A DNA stretch of 8,528 nt from JBFXEO01 sp050180015 (GCA_050180015.1 JBFXEO010000126.1:1-8528), one strand, 5' to 3'. Numbered from the stretch's first letter, positions 1 through 6,587 are shown. Made by a program: numbers and translations. The notes: a model not told the origin generated them from the sequence alone.

Positions 1-201
1 CATACTTCGTTTAAGACTCCTCTCTGCATTGGTGGTGATGCTTTTCCCCTTTTCGAAATTAGTTAATTCGTCAACAGTTAGCGGGTTAACCCGCACACCA
101 AGTTTTATAATAGATGATTTTTCATTTTCATTCTCAGCCTCGTTTACTAATGCCCATCCAATGGATGTGGTTCCTAAGTCGAGCCCTAAAATTTTTTTCA
201 T
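1..201 (-). CDS. cas9: Type II CRISPR endonuclease Cas9, N-terminal fragment (first 67 codons; continues beyond the left edge)
   Basis: The minus strand reads open from ATG at 201 to the window edge. The protein starts MKKILGLDLGTTSIGWALV, the RuvC-I motif of Cas9: D8 would be the metal-binding catalytic aspartate, and the GTTSIGWAL stretch is typical of the family. Residues 53-67 (KSITTNAERSLKRSM) match the lead-in to the arginine-rich bridge helix (usual form NAERxxKRxxRR). Cas9 is the crRNA:tracrRNA-guided DNA nuclease of type II systems. This short acidic N-terminus resembles the compact II-C proteins common in Bacteroidota; the subtype is inferred. A tracrRNA gene diverges from it 40 bp upstream, which strongly supports the call. 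The ATG lies only 5 bp from the tracrRNA -33 box, and no Shine-Dalgarno sequence is visible. HNH, REC and PAM-interacting parts lie outside, so intactness cannot be judged. Other RuvC-like proteins (IscB, generic RNase H folds) are unlikely given the bridge-helix segment and the tracrRNA. Confidence 0.93.
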   Translation of the reverse strand, partial: MKKILGLDLGTTSIGWALVNEAENENEKSSIIKLGVRVNPLTVDELTNFEKGKSITTNAERSLKRSM

Positions 202-206
202 AGTAT

Positions 207-236
207 TTTGACTTTAAAGTATTATCGCTATATTTG
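207..236 (+). promoter_or_regulatory. Promoter of the tracrRNA gene (Bacteroidota -33/-7 type)
   Basis: TTTG at 207-210 and TATATTTG at 229-236 match the Bacteroidota consensus TTTG / TAnnTTTG, separated by 18 bp. The start site would be about 241, exactly where the anti-repeat begins. The -33 box is five bases from the cas9 start codon on the other strand, so polymerase here would compete with cas9 transcription. The 10-bp palindrome ACTTTAAAGT (211-220) sits in the spacer. Confidence 0.75.
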
Positions 237-240
237 TTCT

Positions 241-328
241 ACAATTTGAAAGCAATTCACAATAAGGATTATTCCGTTGTGAAAACATTTAAAGCGGCAC
301 CCAACAAGTTGGGTGTCGTTTTCTTTTT
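241..328 (+). ncRNA. tracrRNA of the type II CRISPR-Cas system
   Basis: This is a trans-activating CRISPR RNA, which pairs with the pre-crRNA repeat and anchors the duplex in Cas9. Reading 5' to 3': an anti-repeat at about 241-262 (ACAATTTGAAAGCAATTCAC then AA), the segment AATAAGGATTATTCCGTTGTG (written here as AATAAGGATTATTCC then GTTGTG, 261-281) that folds as the nexus-like hairpin, a linker AAAACATTTAAA, and a terminator hairpin. CACAA (258-262) can also pair with TTGTG (277-281), which would give a different fold in the free RNA. The anti-repeat predicts a CRISPR repeat beginning GTTGTGAATTGCTTTCAA, the form I recall for Bacteroides type II-C repeats. The gene lies directly upstream of and divergent from cas9. 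Both ends are estimated from the promoter and terminator; RNA mapping would fix them. Confidence 0.88.
294..328 (+). terminator. Intrinsic terminator forming the 3' end of the tracrRNA
   Basis: An 11-bp stem (294-304 with 309-319, including two G-U pairs) closes on the loop CAAG and is followed by a T-rich run at 319-328 (TTTTCTTTTT). The core pairing is CACCCAA with TTGGGTG. The hairpin probably serves both to end transcription and as the 3' structural element of the mature tracrRNA. Confidence 0.85.
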
Positions 329-380
329 GGGCTTTAGATGTTTCGTGAACTCCATAAAAATGTAGTATAAAGCGTAAACC

Positions 381-416
381 AAAACATTTTAGGCGGCGCA
401 AGTCGCCTTTAGTTTT
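381..416 (+). terminator. Second hairpin resembling a tracrRNA 3' tail (terminator-like)
   Basis: AAAACATTTTAGGCGGC (381-397) repeats the tracrRNA segment AAAACATTTAAAGCGGC (282-298) with two differences. A 7-bp stem (391-397 with 402-408, one G-U) closes on the GNRA loop GCAA and is followed by TTTAGTTTT. It points the same way as the tracrRNA. It could be a back-up terminator for read-through tracrRNA, a remnant of a tail duplication, or the end of a longer isoform. No second anti-repeat could be recognised between 329 and 380. Confidence 0.6.
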
Positions 417-449
417 GTTACCCTAAATTAAATATTTTTGTTTTCAATT

Positions 450-457
450 CAAAGATA
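450..457 (-). promoter_or_regulatory. Candidate -7 element facing cas9
   Basis: The minus strand reads TATCTTTG, a full match to TAnnTTTG. Transcription would start near 444 and give cas9 a leader of about 240 nt antisense to the tracrRNA gene. No TTTG -33 box is found at the normal distance (the nearest is about 24 bp upstream), so the call is weak. The remaining bases of 417-480 show no gene or other clear structure. Confidence 0.3.
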
Positions 458-480
458 TTCAGCCGTTTTATTGGGCATGG

Positions 481-516
481 ACAAAAACAAAAGAGGAGAT
501 GGCTGCCCACCTCCTC
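481..516 (-). terminator. Intrinsic terminator of the acyl-CoA operon
   Basis: On the minus strand a 10-bp stem (516-507 with 502-493, GAGGAGGTGG pairing CCATCTCCTC, one G-U) closes on GCAG and is followed by TTTTGTTTTTGT. It lies 25 bp past the stop codon of the last operon gene and separates the operon from the convergent tracrRNA transcript. Confidence 0.85.
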
Positions 517-540
517 CCGCCATTAATTCTACAGCTATTC

Positions 541-1722
541 TTACTTAAAGGCTGATATTCCGGTTATCTCGTTACCGGTAATCAGCAGGTGAACATCGTG
601 TGTTCCCTCGTAGGTTATTACCGATTCCAAATTCATCATGTGGCGCATCATCGGAAAATCGTTGGTGATACCCATTGCACCAAGAATTTGGCGTGTTTCG
701 CGGGCTATATTCAAAGCCATTTCAACATTATTACGCTTTGCCATCGATATTTGGGCTGCAGTGGCCCTGCCCTCGTTCCTCAGTACACCCAAACGCCATG
801 TTAACAGCTGCGCTTTGGTGATTTCAGTTAATGCCTCGGCAAGTTTTTTCTGCTGTAGCTGGAATGCCGCAATTGGTTTACCAAACTGCTTGCGTTCCAA
901 CGCATAGCGAAGCGCTGCATCGTAACAATCCATAGCTGCACCTATTGCTCCCCAAGCAATACCATAACGGGCGGAGTTCAAACACATTAATGGCCCTTTC
1001 AATCCCTGGATATTTGGTAAAACATATTCCTTGGGAACCTTAACATCATCGAAAACAAGTTCGCCAGTTACCGATGCCCGCAACGACCATTTACCGTGAA
1101 TTTCAGGGGCGGTTAAACCCTTCCAGCCCTTCTCTACAATCATTCCACGAACGATATTGTTCTCGTCCTTTGCCCAAACAATGGAAATATCGGCAATTGA
1201 CGAGTTGGTAATCCACATTTTTGCACCGTTGAGCAGGTAGTAATCGCCCATATCCTTTACAGTGGTTTTCATTCCTCCCGGGTCGGAGCCATGGTCGGGT
1301 TCGGTTAATCCAAAGCAACCTATAATTTCGCCCGATGCCAATCTTGGTAAATACTTTTTCTTTTGCTCCTCGCTTCCAAAAGCATAAATGGGATACATTA
1401 CCAACGATGTTTGAACCGAGGCCATGGAACGAATTCCAGAATCGCCACGTTCAAGTTCCTGCATAATTAATCCATAGGATATATAATCGAGCCCGGCTCC
1501 ACCATATTCTACAGGAACAAATGGACCAAATGCTCCCATTTCACCCATTTCCTTAACAAGATGCATTGGAAATTTTGCATCGTTACAGTATTCCTCTATC
1601 ACCGGCTTTACAGCACGATTAACCCAATCGCGAGTTGAATTCCGGACAAGTTTATGCTCATCGGTATAAAGATCATCAACTATATAATGATCGGGAGCGG
1701 TAAATTGAACTGTTGCTGACAT
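541..1722 (-). CDS. gcdH: Acyl-CoA dehydrogenase, glutaryl-CoA dehydrogenase type
   Basis: FAD-dependent acyl-CoA dehydrogenase of 393 residues, the usual family length. Glutaryl-CoA dehydrogenase oxidises and decarboxylates glutaryl-CoA to crotonyl-CoA in lysine and tryptophan breakdown, passing electrons to electron transfer flavoprotein. GcdH-like signatures are RSMASVQTSL (98-107), with R98 matching the substrate-carboxylate arginine known as Arg94 in the human enzyme, CFGLTEPDHGSDPGG (136-150), SLRASVTGELVFDDV (213-227), and TYEGTHDVH (370-378), with E372 as catalytic base. These favour GcdH over a general medium-chain enzyme. Non-decarboxylating glutaryl-CoA dehydrogenases share the fold, so decarboxylation is not proven. 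It is the last gene of a five-gene operon, 39 bp after the short-chain dehydrogenase. The ATG at 1722 has no Shine-Dalgarno sequence, but the N-terminal length fits homologues. Confidence 0.88.
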   Translation of the reverse strand: MSATVQFTAPDHYIVDDLYTDEHKLVRNSTRDWVNRAVKPVIEEYCNDAKFPMHLVKEMGEMGAFGPFVPVEYGGAGLDYISYGLIMQELERGDSGIRSMASVQTSLVMYPIYAFGSEEQKKKYLPRLASGEIIGCFGLTEPDHGSDPGGMKTTVKDMGDYYLLNGAKMWITNSSIADISIVWAKDENNIVRGMIVEKGWKGLTAPEIHGKWSLRASVTGELVFDDVKVPKEYVLPNIQGLKGPLMCLNSARYGIAWGAIGAAMDCYDAALRYALERKQFGKPIAAFQLQQKKLAEALTEITKAQLLTWRLGVLRNEGRATAAQISMAKRNNVEMALNIARETRQILGAMGITNDFPMMRHMMNLESVITYEGTHDVHLLITGNEITGISAFK

Positions 1723-1761
1723 AGTTTTTAGGTTATTAGTTTTGATTAGTGTTGGTTTTTA

Positions 1762-2904
1762 CTATTCTTTTGATATTGCCCTTGAAATGATAAGTTTCTG
1801 GATTTCGGAAGTACCCTCGTAAATCTGGGTTAACTTTGCTTCACGCATCAACCGTTCAACATGGTACTCCTTAACATAGCCATAACCGCCATGAATTTGA
1901 ACAGCCTCGGTAGTTACCTTCATGGCCACATCGGTTGCAACGAGTTTGGCTATTGCACTCGCTGTTCCATAGGGTTGATGATTATCCTTTAGCCATGCAG
2001 CCTTATGAACGAGTAACTTAGCCGATTCAATTTGCGCCACCATATCGGCCAACTTAAAGGCAATTGCCTGATGGTTTATAATTTCAGTACCAAAAGTTTT
2101 ACGCTCCTTCGCATACTTTAAGGCTAGTTCATAGGCACCTCCTGCTATTCCAAGTGCTTGCGACGAAATTCCGATTCTTCCGCCCTCAAGCATCTTCATG
2201 GCAAACTTAAATCCAAAACCATCGTCGCCAATTCTGTTTTCCTTTGGCACAACAACATCGGTAAACATCACGGAATGCGTATCGGAACTACGCATTCCCA
2301 TTTTGTTTTCGTGTGGACCTAAGGTTATTCCTTTTGAGTGGCGATCGACAATAAAGGCATTTATACCCTTATGGCCTTTTTCGGGCCAAGTTTGGGCTAT
2401 TACAATATAAACTCCTGCTGTATTTGCGCTGGTTATCCAATTCTTTACACCGTTCAGCACGTAGTGGTCGCCACTGGCAATTGCTGTTGTTTTTTGGAAC
2501 GAAGCATCCGATCCAGCATCGGGCTCGCTCAGCAGAAAAGCACCTATCTTTTCGCCACTGGCGAGTAAAGGCAAATACGTTTCCTTTTGCTCTCTGGTTC
2601 CATACGTTTCAATGCCATACGCTGTAAGCGAGTTATGCACCGACATTATCACTGCTATGGAGGAATCGACCTTCGATATTTCCTCAAGTGCCAGCACATA
2701 GGAAACATTATCGAGGCCAACTCCACCATATTCTGGGCTAATTAGCATACCAAAAAATCCCAGCTGGGCAATATTTTTAATGTGCTCGGTTGGGTAAATG
2801 GCATTTGTATCGCGCTCAATAACATCTTTGAACAATTCCCGCTGGGCATAATCGCGAGCAGTTTGCTTTATCATTTGCTGCTCCTCGGTATAATCAAAAT
2901 TCAT
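1762..2904 (-). CDS. Short-chain (butyryl-CoA type) acyl-CoA dehydrogenase
   Basis: 380-residue FAD enzyme catalysing alpha,beta-dehydrogenation of a short acyl-CoA (or the reverse, crotonyl-CoA reduction, in anaerobes). It has both family signatures: GAFLLSEPDAGSD (121-133), which contacts FAD and substrate, and QIHGGYGYVKEYHVERLMR (336-354) near the C-terminus. The catalytic base is E363 in IYEGTSEIQ, the position used by short- and medium-chain members. NAIYPTEHIKNIAQLGFFGM and the overall length are like Bcd/AcdA proteins. It is fourth in the operon, between the thiolase (50 bp) and the GcdH-type gene (39 bp). The two dehydrogenases are clearly different subfamilies and not a recent duplication. 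No etfAB lies beside it, so bifurcating Bcd-Etf activity cannot be inferred here. Substrate chain length is inferred. Confidence 0.88.
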   Translation of the reverse strand: MNFDYTEEQQMIKQTARDYAQRELFKDVIERDTNAIYPTEHIKNIAQLGFFGMLISPEYGGVGLDNVSYVLALEEISKVDSSIAVIMSVHNSLTAYGIETYGTREQKETYLPLLASGEKIGAFLLSEPDAGSDASFQKTTAIASGDHYVLNGVKNWITSANTAGVYIVIAQTWPEKGHKGINAFIVDRHSKGITLGPHENKMGMRSSDTHSVMFTDVVVPKENRIGDDGFGFKFAMKMLEGGRIGISSQALGIAGGAYELALKYAKERKTFGTEIINHQAIAFKLADMVAQIESAKLLVHKAAWLKDNHQPYGTASAIAKLVATDVAMKVTTEAVQIHGGYGYVKEYHVERLMREAKLTQIYEGTSEIQKLIISRAISKE

Positions 2905-2954
2905 AATGAGCTGTATTTATCAACTGAAAATTATTGTATGTAAAGGGAAACACC

Positions 2955-4190
2955 CTAACTTACTTTTTTATAAACAATTGCCACAACGGTTTTATCGTCG
3001 CCACCCATATTAATGGTCATTCCGTGAGGTTTTTCCTTTGGAATTTCAACTTGTGCGGCACCAGCCCTTCCTGTTAGTTGCTCCCAGATAGTTACAGCTT
3101 GATGTACACCGGTTGCTCCGGTTGGGTGTCCCCAACCAATTAGCCCTCCGGTTGTATTTATGGGAATCTTACCATTCCTTGCCGTGTTTCCATTTATAAC
3201 AAAATCAGCCCCTTCGCCCTGTTTTGCAAAGCCTAAAGCCTCAACACTCAAAACCCCAGCAATGGTAAAGCAATCGTGCACCTCGATTGTTGCCAAATTG
3301 TCAATGCTGATATTTGCCAATGCCAGTGCTTTTTTTGCAGCGGTTTCGATGGTTGTAAGGCGGGTAAGATCTTTTGGCTTTTCGGTAATATTCTCAACAA
3401 TCTGGGCCCACCCAACAACCTCAACAGCCTCCGACTTTGGAACGCCTGCTTTGGCAAGTCCTTCCTCGGAGCAAATAGCAATTGCCGAAGCACCATCCGA
3501 AACCTTGGAGCAGTCAAACACATTCAGGTAATCGGTGAACGTTTTAGGATTTGGCTCAGTAAGTGCGAGTGATATTAAATCGTCAACCCTGTTTTCATAC
3601 TCCTGTGCAGTTGGACAAAGGCGCGCATTCTCAATGGCGTTTTTAAACCAAACAGCAAATGCCTTACGGGTTTTTTCCCTGCCATACTTTTCGAAATATG
3701 CACCGGCACGGTTGCTAAATTGACCCGGAAAGAAGTATGCGTGGCCTTCTTTACGTTCTTTGAACCAACCAGCACCGGCTAAAATATCGGCACCGTAAAT
3801 TGCCTTAACGGAATTTTGAACCTCGGCTCCTATGGCCAAAACAACATCGGCACTTTCGGATAATACGGAGCGAATTCCGGAAATTAAAGCCAAACCGCCG
3901 GATGCACAGGCACCTTCAACCCTTAACGATGGTTTATAGCGCAATCCGTCATCGATTATTGGTAAAAATGCGCCCAGGTGTCCCTGCTTCACAAACCGGC
4001 TAGCCATAAAGTTTCCAATCACACCTTCGTCCACATTCTGTGCACCGCCAAGTTTACTAACTGTATGCTTTCCGGCTTCGCGAATATGATCCTCAATACT
4101 TGGGCGGGGTTTCTTAGGATTAAACTCTTTACGTCCGGTTCCCAATGAAATGGTATTGTAACCGGCTGTCATATATATTTTTCTTTTCAT
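2955..4190 (-). CDS. Thiolase of the SCP2 (non-classical) type, acetyl-CoA acyltransferase
   Basis: 411-residue thiolase, probably cleaving a 3-ketoacyl-CoA with CoA to acetyl-CoA. The acyl-accepting nucleophile is C95 in VEGACASGG (91-99). The second catalytic loop reads VHDCF (304-308), the HDCF form of SCP2-type thiolases, where classical enzymes have NEAF. GGLIGWGHPTGATG (348-361) holds the GHP histidine (H355). The C-terminal Cys-x-Gly of classical thiolases is absent (NMGGDD, 394-399); in SCP2-type enzymes the HDCF cysteine is thought to take that role. It follows the hydroxyacyl-CoA dehydrogenase by 26 bp, which fits the last step of beta-oxidation. The start at 4190 keeps KRKIYMTAGY ahead of the first strand; M7 is a possible alternative. 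Acetoacetyl-CoA as substrate is inferred from context. Confidence 0.85.
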   Translation of the reverse strand: MKRKIYMTAGYNTISLGTGRKEFNPKKPRPSIEDHIREAGKHTVSKLGGAQNVDEGVIGNFMASRFVKQGHLGAFLPIIDDGLRYKPSLRVEGACASGGLALISGIRSVLSESADVVLAIGAEVQNSVKAIYGADILAGAGWFKERKEGHAYFFPGQFSNRAGAYFEKYGREKTRKAFAVWFKNAIENARLCPTAQEYENRVDDLISLALTEPNPKTFTDYLNVFDCSKVSDGASAIAICSEEGLAKAGVPKSEAVEVVGWAQIVENITEKPKDLTRLTTIETAAKKALALANISIDNLATIEVHDCFTIAGVLSVEALGFAKQGEGADFVINGNTARNGKIPINTTGGLIGWGHPTGATGVHQAVTIWEQLTGRAGAAQVEIPKEKPHGMTINMGGDDKTVVAIVYKKVS

Positions 4191-4216
4191 ACCGATTCAG
4201 TTTTTCAAATTAACGA

Positions 4217-5554
4217 TTAATCAAGGTAACTATTTATTGGGCCGTAGGCATGGAAAAATCCGGTTAGCATAACCGTATTAACATTTTCATTATTATCGGC
4301 AATGCCATCTTTCACCAAATTCAGGCCTATGTTCTTTGAGTTGACATGGTACTCCTTGGCCAGCTTAGCGCCAAATGTACTTAACGATTTTAACTCGGTA
4401 AAATACGCTTTCAATACTTCATCGCGCTGCTTGCCGGCAACTACATCTTTCCATGCCTTATGCGATGTTGGCAGGTTGCCAAGTTTTGCATCGACGGCAG
4501 CGTTGAATGTTTCAATCCCCACATAATCCTTCTTGTTGGGATCGTAAATGGCAACGGGTTTGCCTTTTTCATATTGAAGTATCCCGGGTTTTTGCGATCC
4601 ATCGGAATTTTGGCCACCCTTAACGCCAAGGTCCATCAACCTATCGACCAAGGAACTTTGAAGCCTATCATCGTGTAATCTCGATTTCATCACCTGCATG
4701 ATTTTCTGGCAAACGTCAACCCCAACATAATCCATAAGCTGGAAAATGCCCATTGGACGAATCAGGAAGTCCTGGCTAACCCGGTTAACCGCATAAATGG
4801 ACTCAACAAACGACATTTCCTTTGCTAAACTTTCAGCCTGCCGGATACCGAAAAGTAAATCGCGCATAAAATGCCCGTTCCCTATAAATCCGGCGAAATC
4901 ATTTGAGGGAACCAATGTTTTCTTTAAATTTCTAGCGTAAACCTTCGAAAACTCAATTAAATCTTTGTTGGTGTTTTTCGTAGTGATTAATTCCACCAAT
5001 TTTTGTACGGCTGGCGGGTTATAAAAATGAAATCCAACGATATTTCCATTTAGTTTGGCCCTTGTGTCGAGTTCATCTATCGGAACGGACGATGTATTGG
5101 TTAAAAGCCAAGGATTCTTTTTATTGTTGGCCAAAATTTGGTTGATGATAGAAACCTTGATGTCGGATTCTTCAATAATGGCCTCAAAAATTAAAGATGA
5201 ATCGTAAGCCGATTCGATGCGTGTGCTAAAAAGCACTATTTTTAGCACATCGTCTATATACTGATCTATAATCTCTGAGTTCTCTATCAGCTCAGGGTTA
5301 TCCTTGTACACCTGGCGAAGTTGAACAACCTTTTTCTCGGCAATCTTTTTTACCTGAGCCTTTAAATATCCTTGAAGCCCGGATAATGCCACCGGAGAAA
5401 CATCTACTGCATTCAAAATAAAATGTTTCCCTTTATTCTCAGGTCTTAGCTGCAAATCGGCCATTTCAACGGCAGTTAGCAGCAGAATACCTGATCCCAT
5501 TTTACCGGCAGCACCCAGCACGGATACATTTTGAAGTTTTTCCTCGTAAATCAT
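4217..5554 (-). CDS. Long 3-hydroxyacyl-CoA dehydrogenase
   Basis: NAD-dependent dehydrogenase oxidising L-3-hydroxyacyl-CoA to 3-ketoacyl-CoA. The Rossmann motif is GAAGKMGSG (14-22). The catalytic residues match the human enzyme in spacing: S155 in NTSS, H176 in GFHFYNPP, E188 in KLVELI and N226 in FIGNG. The second domain continues through RPMGIFQLMDYVGVDV (266-281). At 445 residues it is about 150 longer than the usual single-function HAD (near 290). The extra length is in an insert at about 33-47 and 70-108, and in a C-terminal region after about residue 300 that I cannot assign. It is not fused to a crotonase; that activity is the separate gene 30 bp upstream. FIGNGHF replaces the common FIVNRLL. 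Function is well supported; substrate range and the role of the tail are unknown. Confidence 0.82.
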   Translation of the reverse strand: MIYEEKLQNVSVLGAAGKMGSGILLLTAVEMADLQLRPENKGKHFILNAVDVSPVALSGLQGYLKAQVKKIAEKKVVQLRQVYKDNPELIENSEIIDQYIDDVLKIVLFSTRIESAYDSSLIFEAIIEESDIKVSIINQILANNKKNPWLLTNTSSVPIDELDTRAKLNGNIVGFHFYNPPAVQKLVELITTKNTNKDLIEFSKVYARNLKKTLVPSNDFAGFIGNGHFMRDLLFGIRQAESLAKEMSFVESIYAVNRVSQDFLIRPMGIFQLMDYVGVDVCQKIMQVMKSRLHDDRLQSSLVDRLMDLGVKGGQNSDGSQKPGILQYEKGKPVAIYDPNKKDYVGIETFNAAVDAKLGNLPTSHKAWKDVVAGKQRDEVLKAYFTELKSLSTFGAKLAKEYHVNSKNIGLNLVKDGIADNNENVNTVMLTGFFHAYGPINSYLD

Positions 5555-5584
5555 TCCCGTAATTATTATTAATTAGATAATAGA

Positions 5585-6355
5585 TTAGTTCCAGCTTGGT
5601 TTTCTTTTTTCAAGAAAAGCCTTCATGCCCTCAGGGCCATCGTTTTCGAACATTTTTGAGAATAAATTGGCCTCCAATTCAAATCCACTATTAATATCAG
5701 TATTAATTCCCCTGTGGATAGCCTGCTTGGCTGCCTTCACGGCAAATGGAGCCTGCCCCGCAATTTTAGTGGCAATGCCCATTGCCTCGTTCAGCAAGGC
5801 CTCCGGCTCCACAACTTTTTGAACCAACCCTATTCGTAGGGCCTCGGCAGCATCGATCATTTGACCGGAAAGAATAAGGTAAAGCGCATCGCCAAGCCCA
5901 ACCAAACGCGATAATCGTTGAGTTCCGCCATACCCGGGAATAAGTCCAAGGCTAACTTCGGGCATTCCAAACTTTGCCTTGGTGCTGGCAACTCTAATGT
6001 CGCAGGCCATAGCCAATTCACAACCTCCGCCCAGGGCAAAGCCATTTACGGCAGCAATAACAGGGATTCCCAAATTGACAAGTTTACTGAATGCTTCCTG
6101 GCCAACCTTTGAGAAAGAGTACCCCTCTTTCTCCCTCATTTTTTGCATTTCGGCAATATCGGCACCGGCCACAAAGGCTTTCCCTTCGCCGGTAATTATC
6201 AAAACCTTTAAATTGTTTACTGACCGAATGTTCTGCAAAAAATCATTGAACTCCTTAAAGAATAAACCGTTCAGCGCATTAAGTGCTTCGGGCCGGGTAA
6301 TTGTAAGGATTCCTATTCCGGATTCTTGCTCGTATTTCAAAATTGAGTAATCCAT
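5585..6355 (-). CDS. Enoyl-CoA hydratase (crotonase type)
   Basis: 256-residue crotonase-fold enzyme adding water to a trans-2-enoyl-CoA, giving L-3-hydroxyacyl-CoA. Oxyanion-hole segments are AFVAGADIAEM (60-70) and GFALGGGCELAMACD (105-119). Both catalytic glutamates are present, E113 and E133 (in MPEVSLGLIPGYGGTQRL), 20 residues apart as in rat hydratase Glu144/Glu164. This argues for a hydratase and not an isomerase or other crotonase. Length is normal for Crt/PaaF-type proteins. It is the first gene of the acyl-CoA operon, with the dehydrogenase 30 bp downstream. No Shine-Dalgarno is visible before ATG at 6355. Crotonyl-CoA is the likely substrate given the butyryl- and glutaryl-type dehydrogenases in the operon, but this is inferred. 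Confidence 0.9.
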   Translation of the reverse strand: MDYSILKYEQESGIGILTITRPEALNALNGLFFKEFNDFLQNIRSVNNLKVLIITGEGKAFVAGADIAEMQKMREKEGYSFSKVGQEAFSKLVNLGIPVIAAVNGFALGGGCELAMACDIRVASTKAKFGMPEVSLGLIPGYGGTQRLSRLVGLGDALYLILSGQMIDAAEALRIGLVQKVVEPEALLNEAMGIATKIAGQAPFAVKAAKQAIHRGINTDINSGFELEANLFSKMFENDGPEGMKAFLEKRKPSWN

Positions 6356-6478
6356 ATCACAAAAGGTTACAATTATTAAACTAACGTATTAACTTTCAAT
6401 TTTGCTAAAAATATGGAATTTTTATTTACCAGTTGACAATACATTGGCAATAATTGTTGAAATTTTAAATCCAAACTC

Positions 6479-6486
6479 CAAATCTA
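6479..6486 (-). promoter_or_regulatory. Candidate -7 element for the acyl-CoA operon
   Basis: The minus strand reads TAGATTTG, a match to TAnnTTTG, in the 232-bp gap between recX and the hydratase. It would give a leader of about 117 nt. No TTTG lies at the usual -33 position. A poorer box (TATTTTTA, 6413-6406) is closer to the gene. The AT-rich gap is long enough for an operon promoter, but I see no operator-like repeat in it. Confidence 0.3.
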
Positions 6487-6587
6487 AGAAATAAACGAAT
6501 TCCACTAGCACGCCATCTTTGATATAAATTTTAGGTTGAACGATTGGGGGCATGTAATTATAAATTGCTTTTTACAAAAAGGCAGCG

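Noticed and set aside
29..211. 60-codon plus-strand open frame at the left edge
   Set aside because: It is antisense to cas9, whose RuvC-I motif is unmistakable.
202..540. A CRISPR array in the cas9-to-operon gap
   Set aside because: There are no regularly spaced direct repeats. The only repeated segment is the tracrRNA tail pair, about 99 bp apart, and the gap is explained by the tracrRNA and terminators.
541..2904. Tandem duplication origin of the two acyl-CoA dehydrogenase genes
   Set aside because: The two proteins carry different subfamily signatures (TYEGTHD with RSMASVQ against IYEGTSEIQ) and little similarity outside shared family motifs, so they are ancient paralogues.
3248..3523. 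91-codon minus-strand frame inside the thiolase gene
   Set aside because: It is an alternate frame of a gene whose catalytic motifs lie in the longer frame.
6567..6583. Hairpin GCTTTTTACAAAAAGGC as a recX terminator
   Set aside because: The stem is nearly all A-T with one bulge, the loop is very short and no U-run follows on the minus strand.
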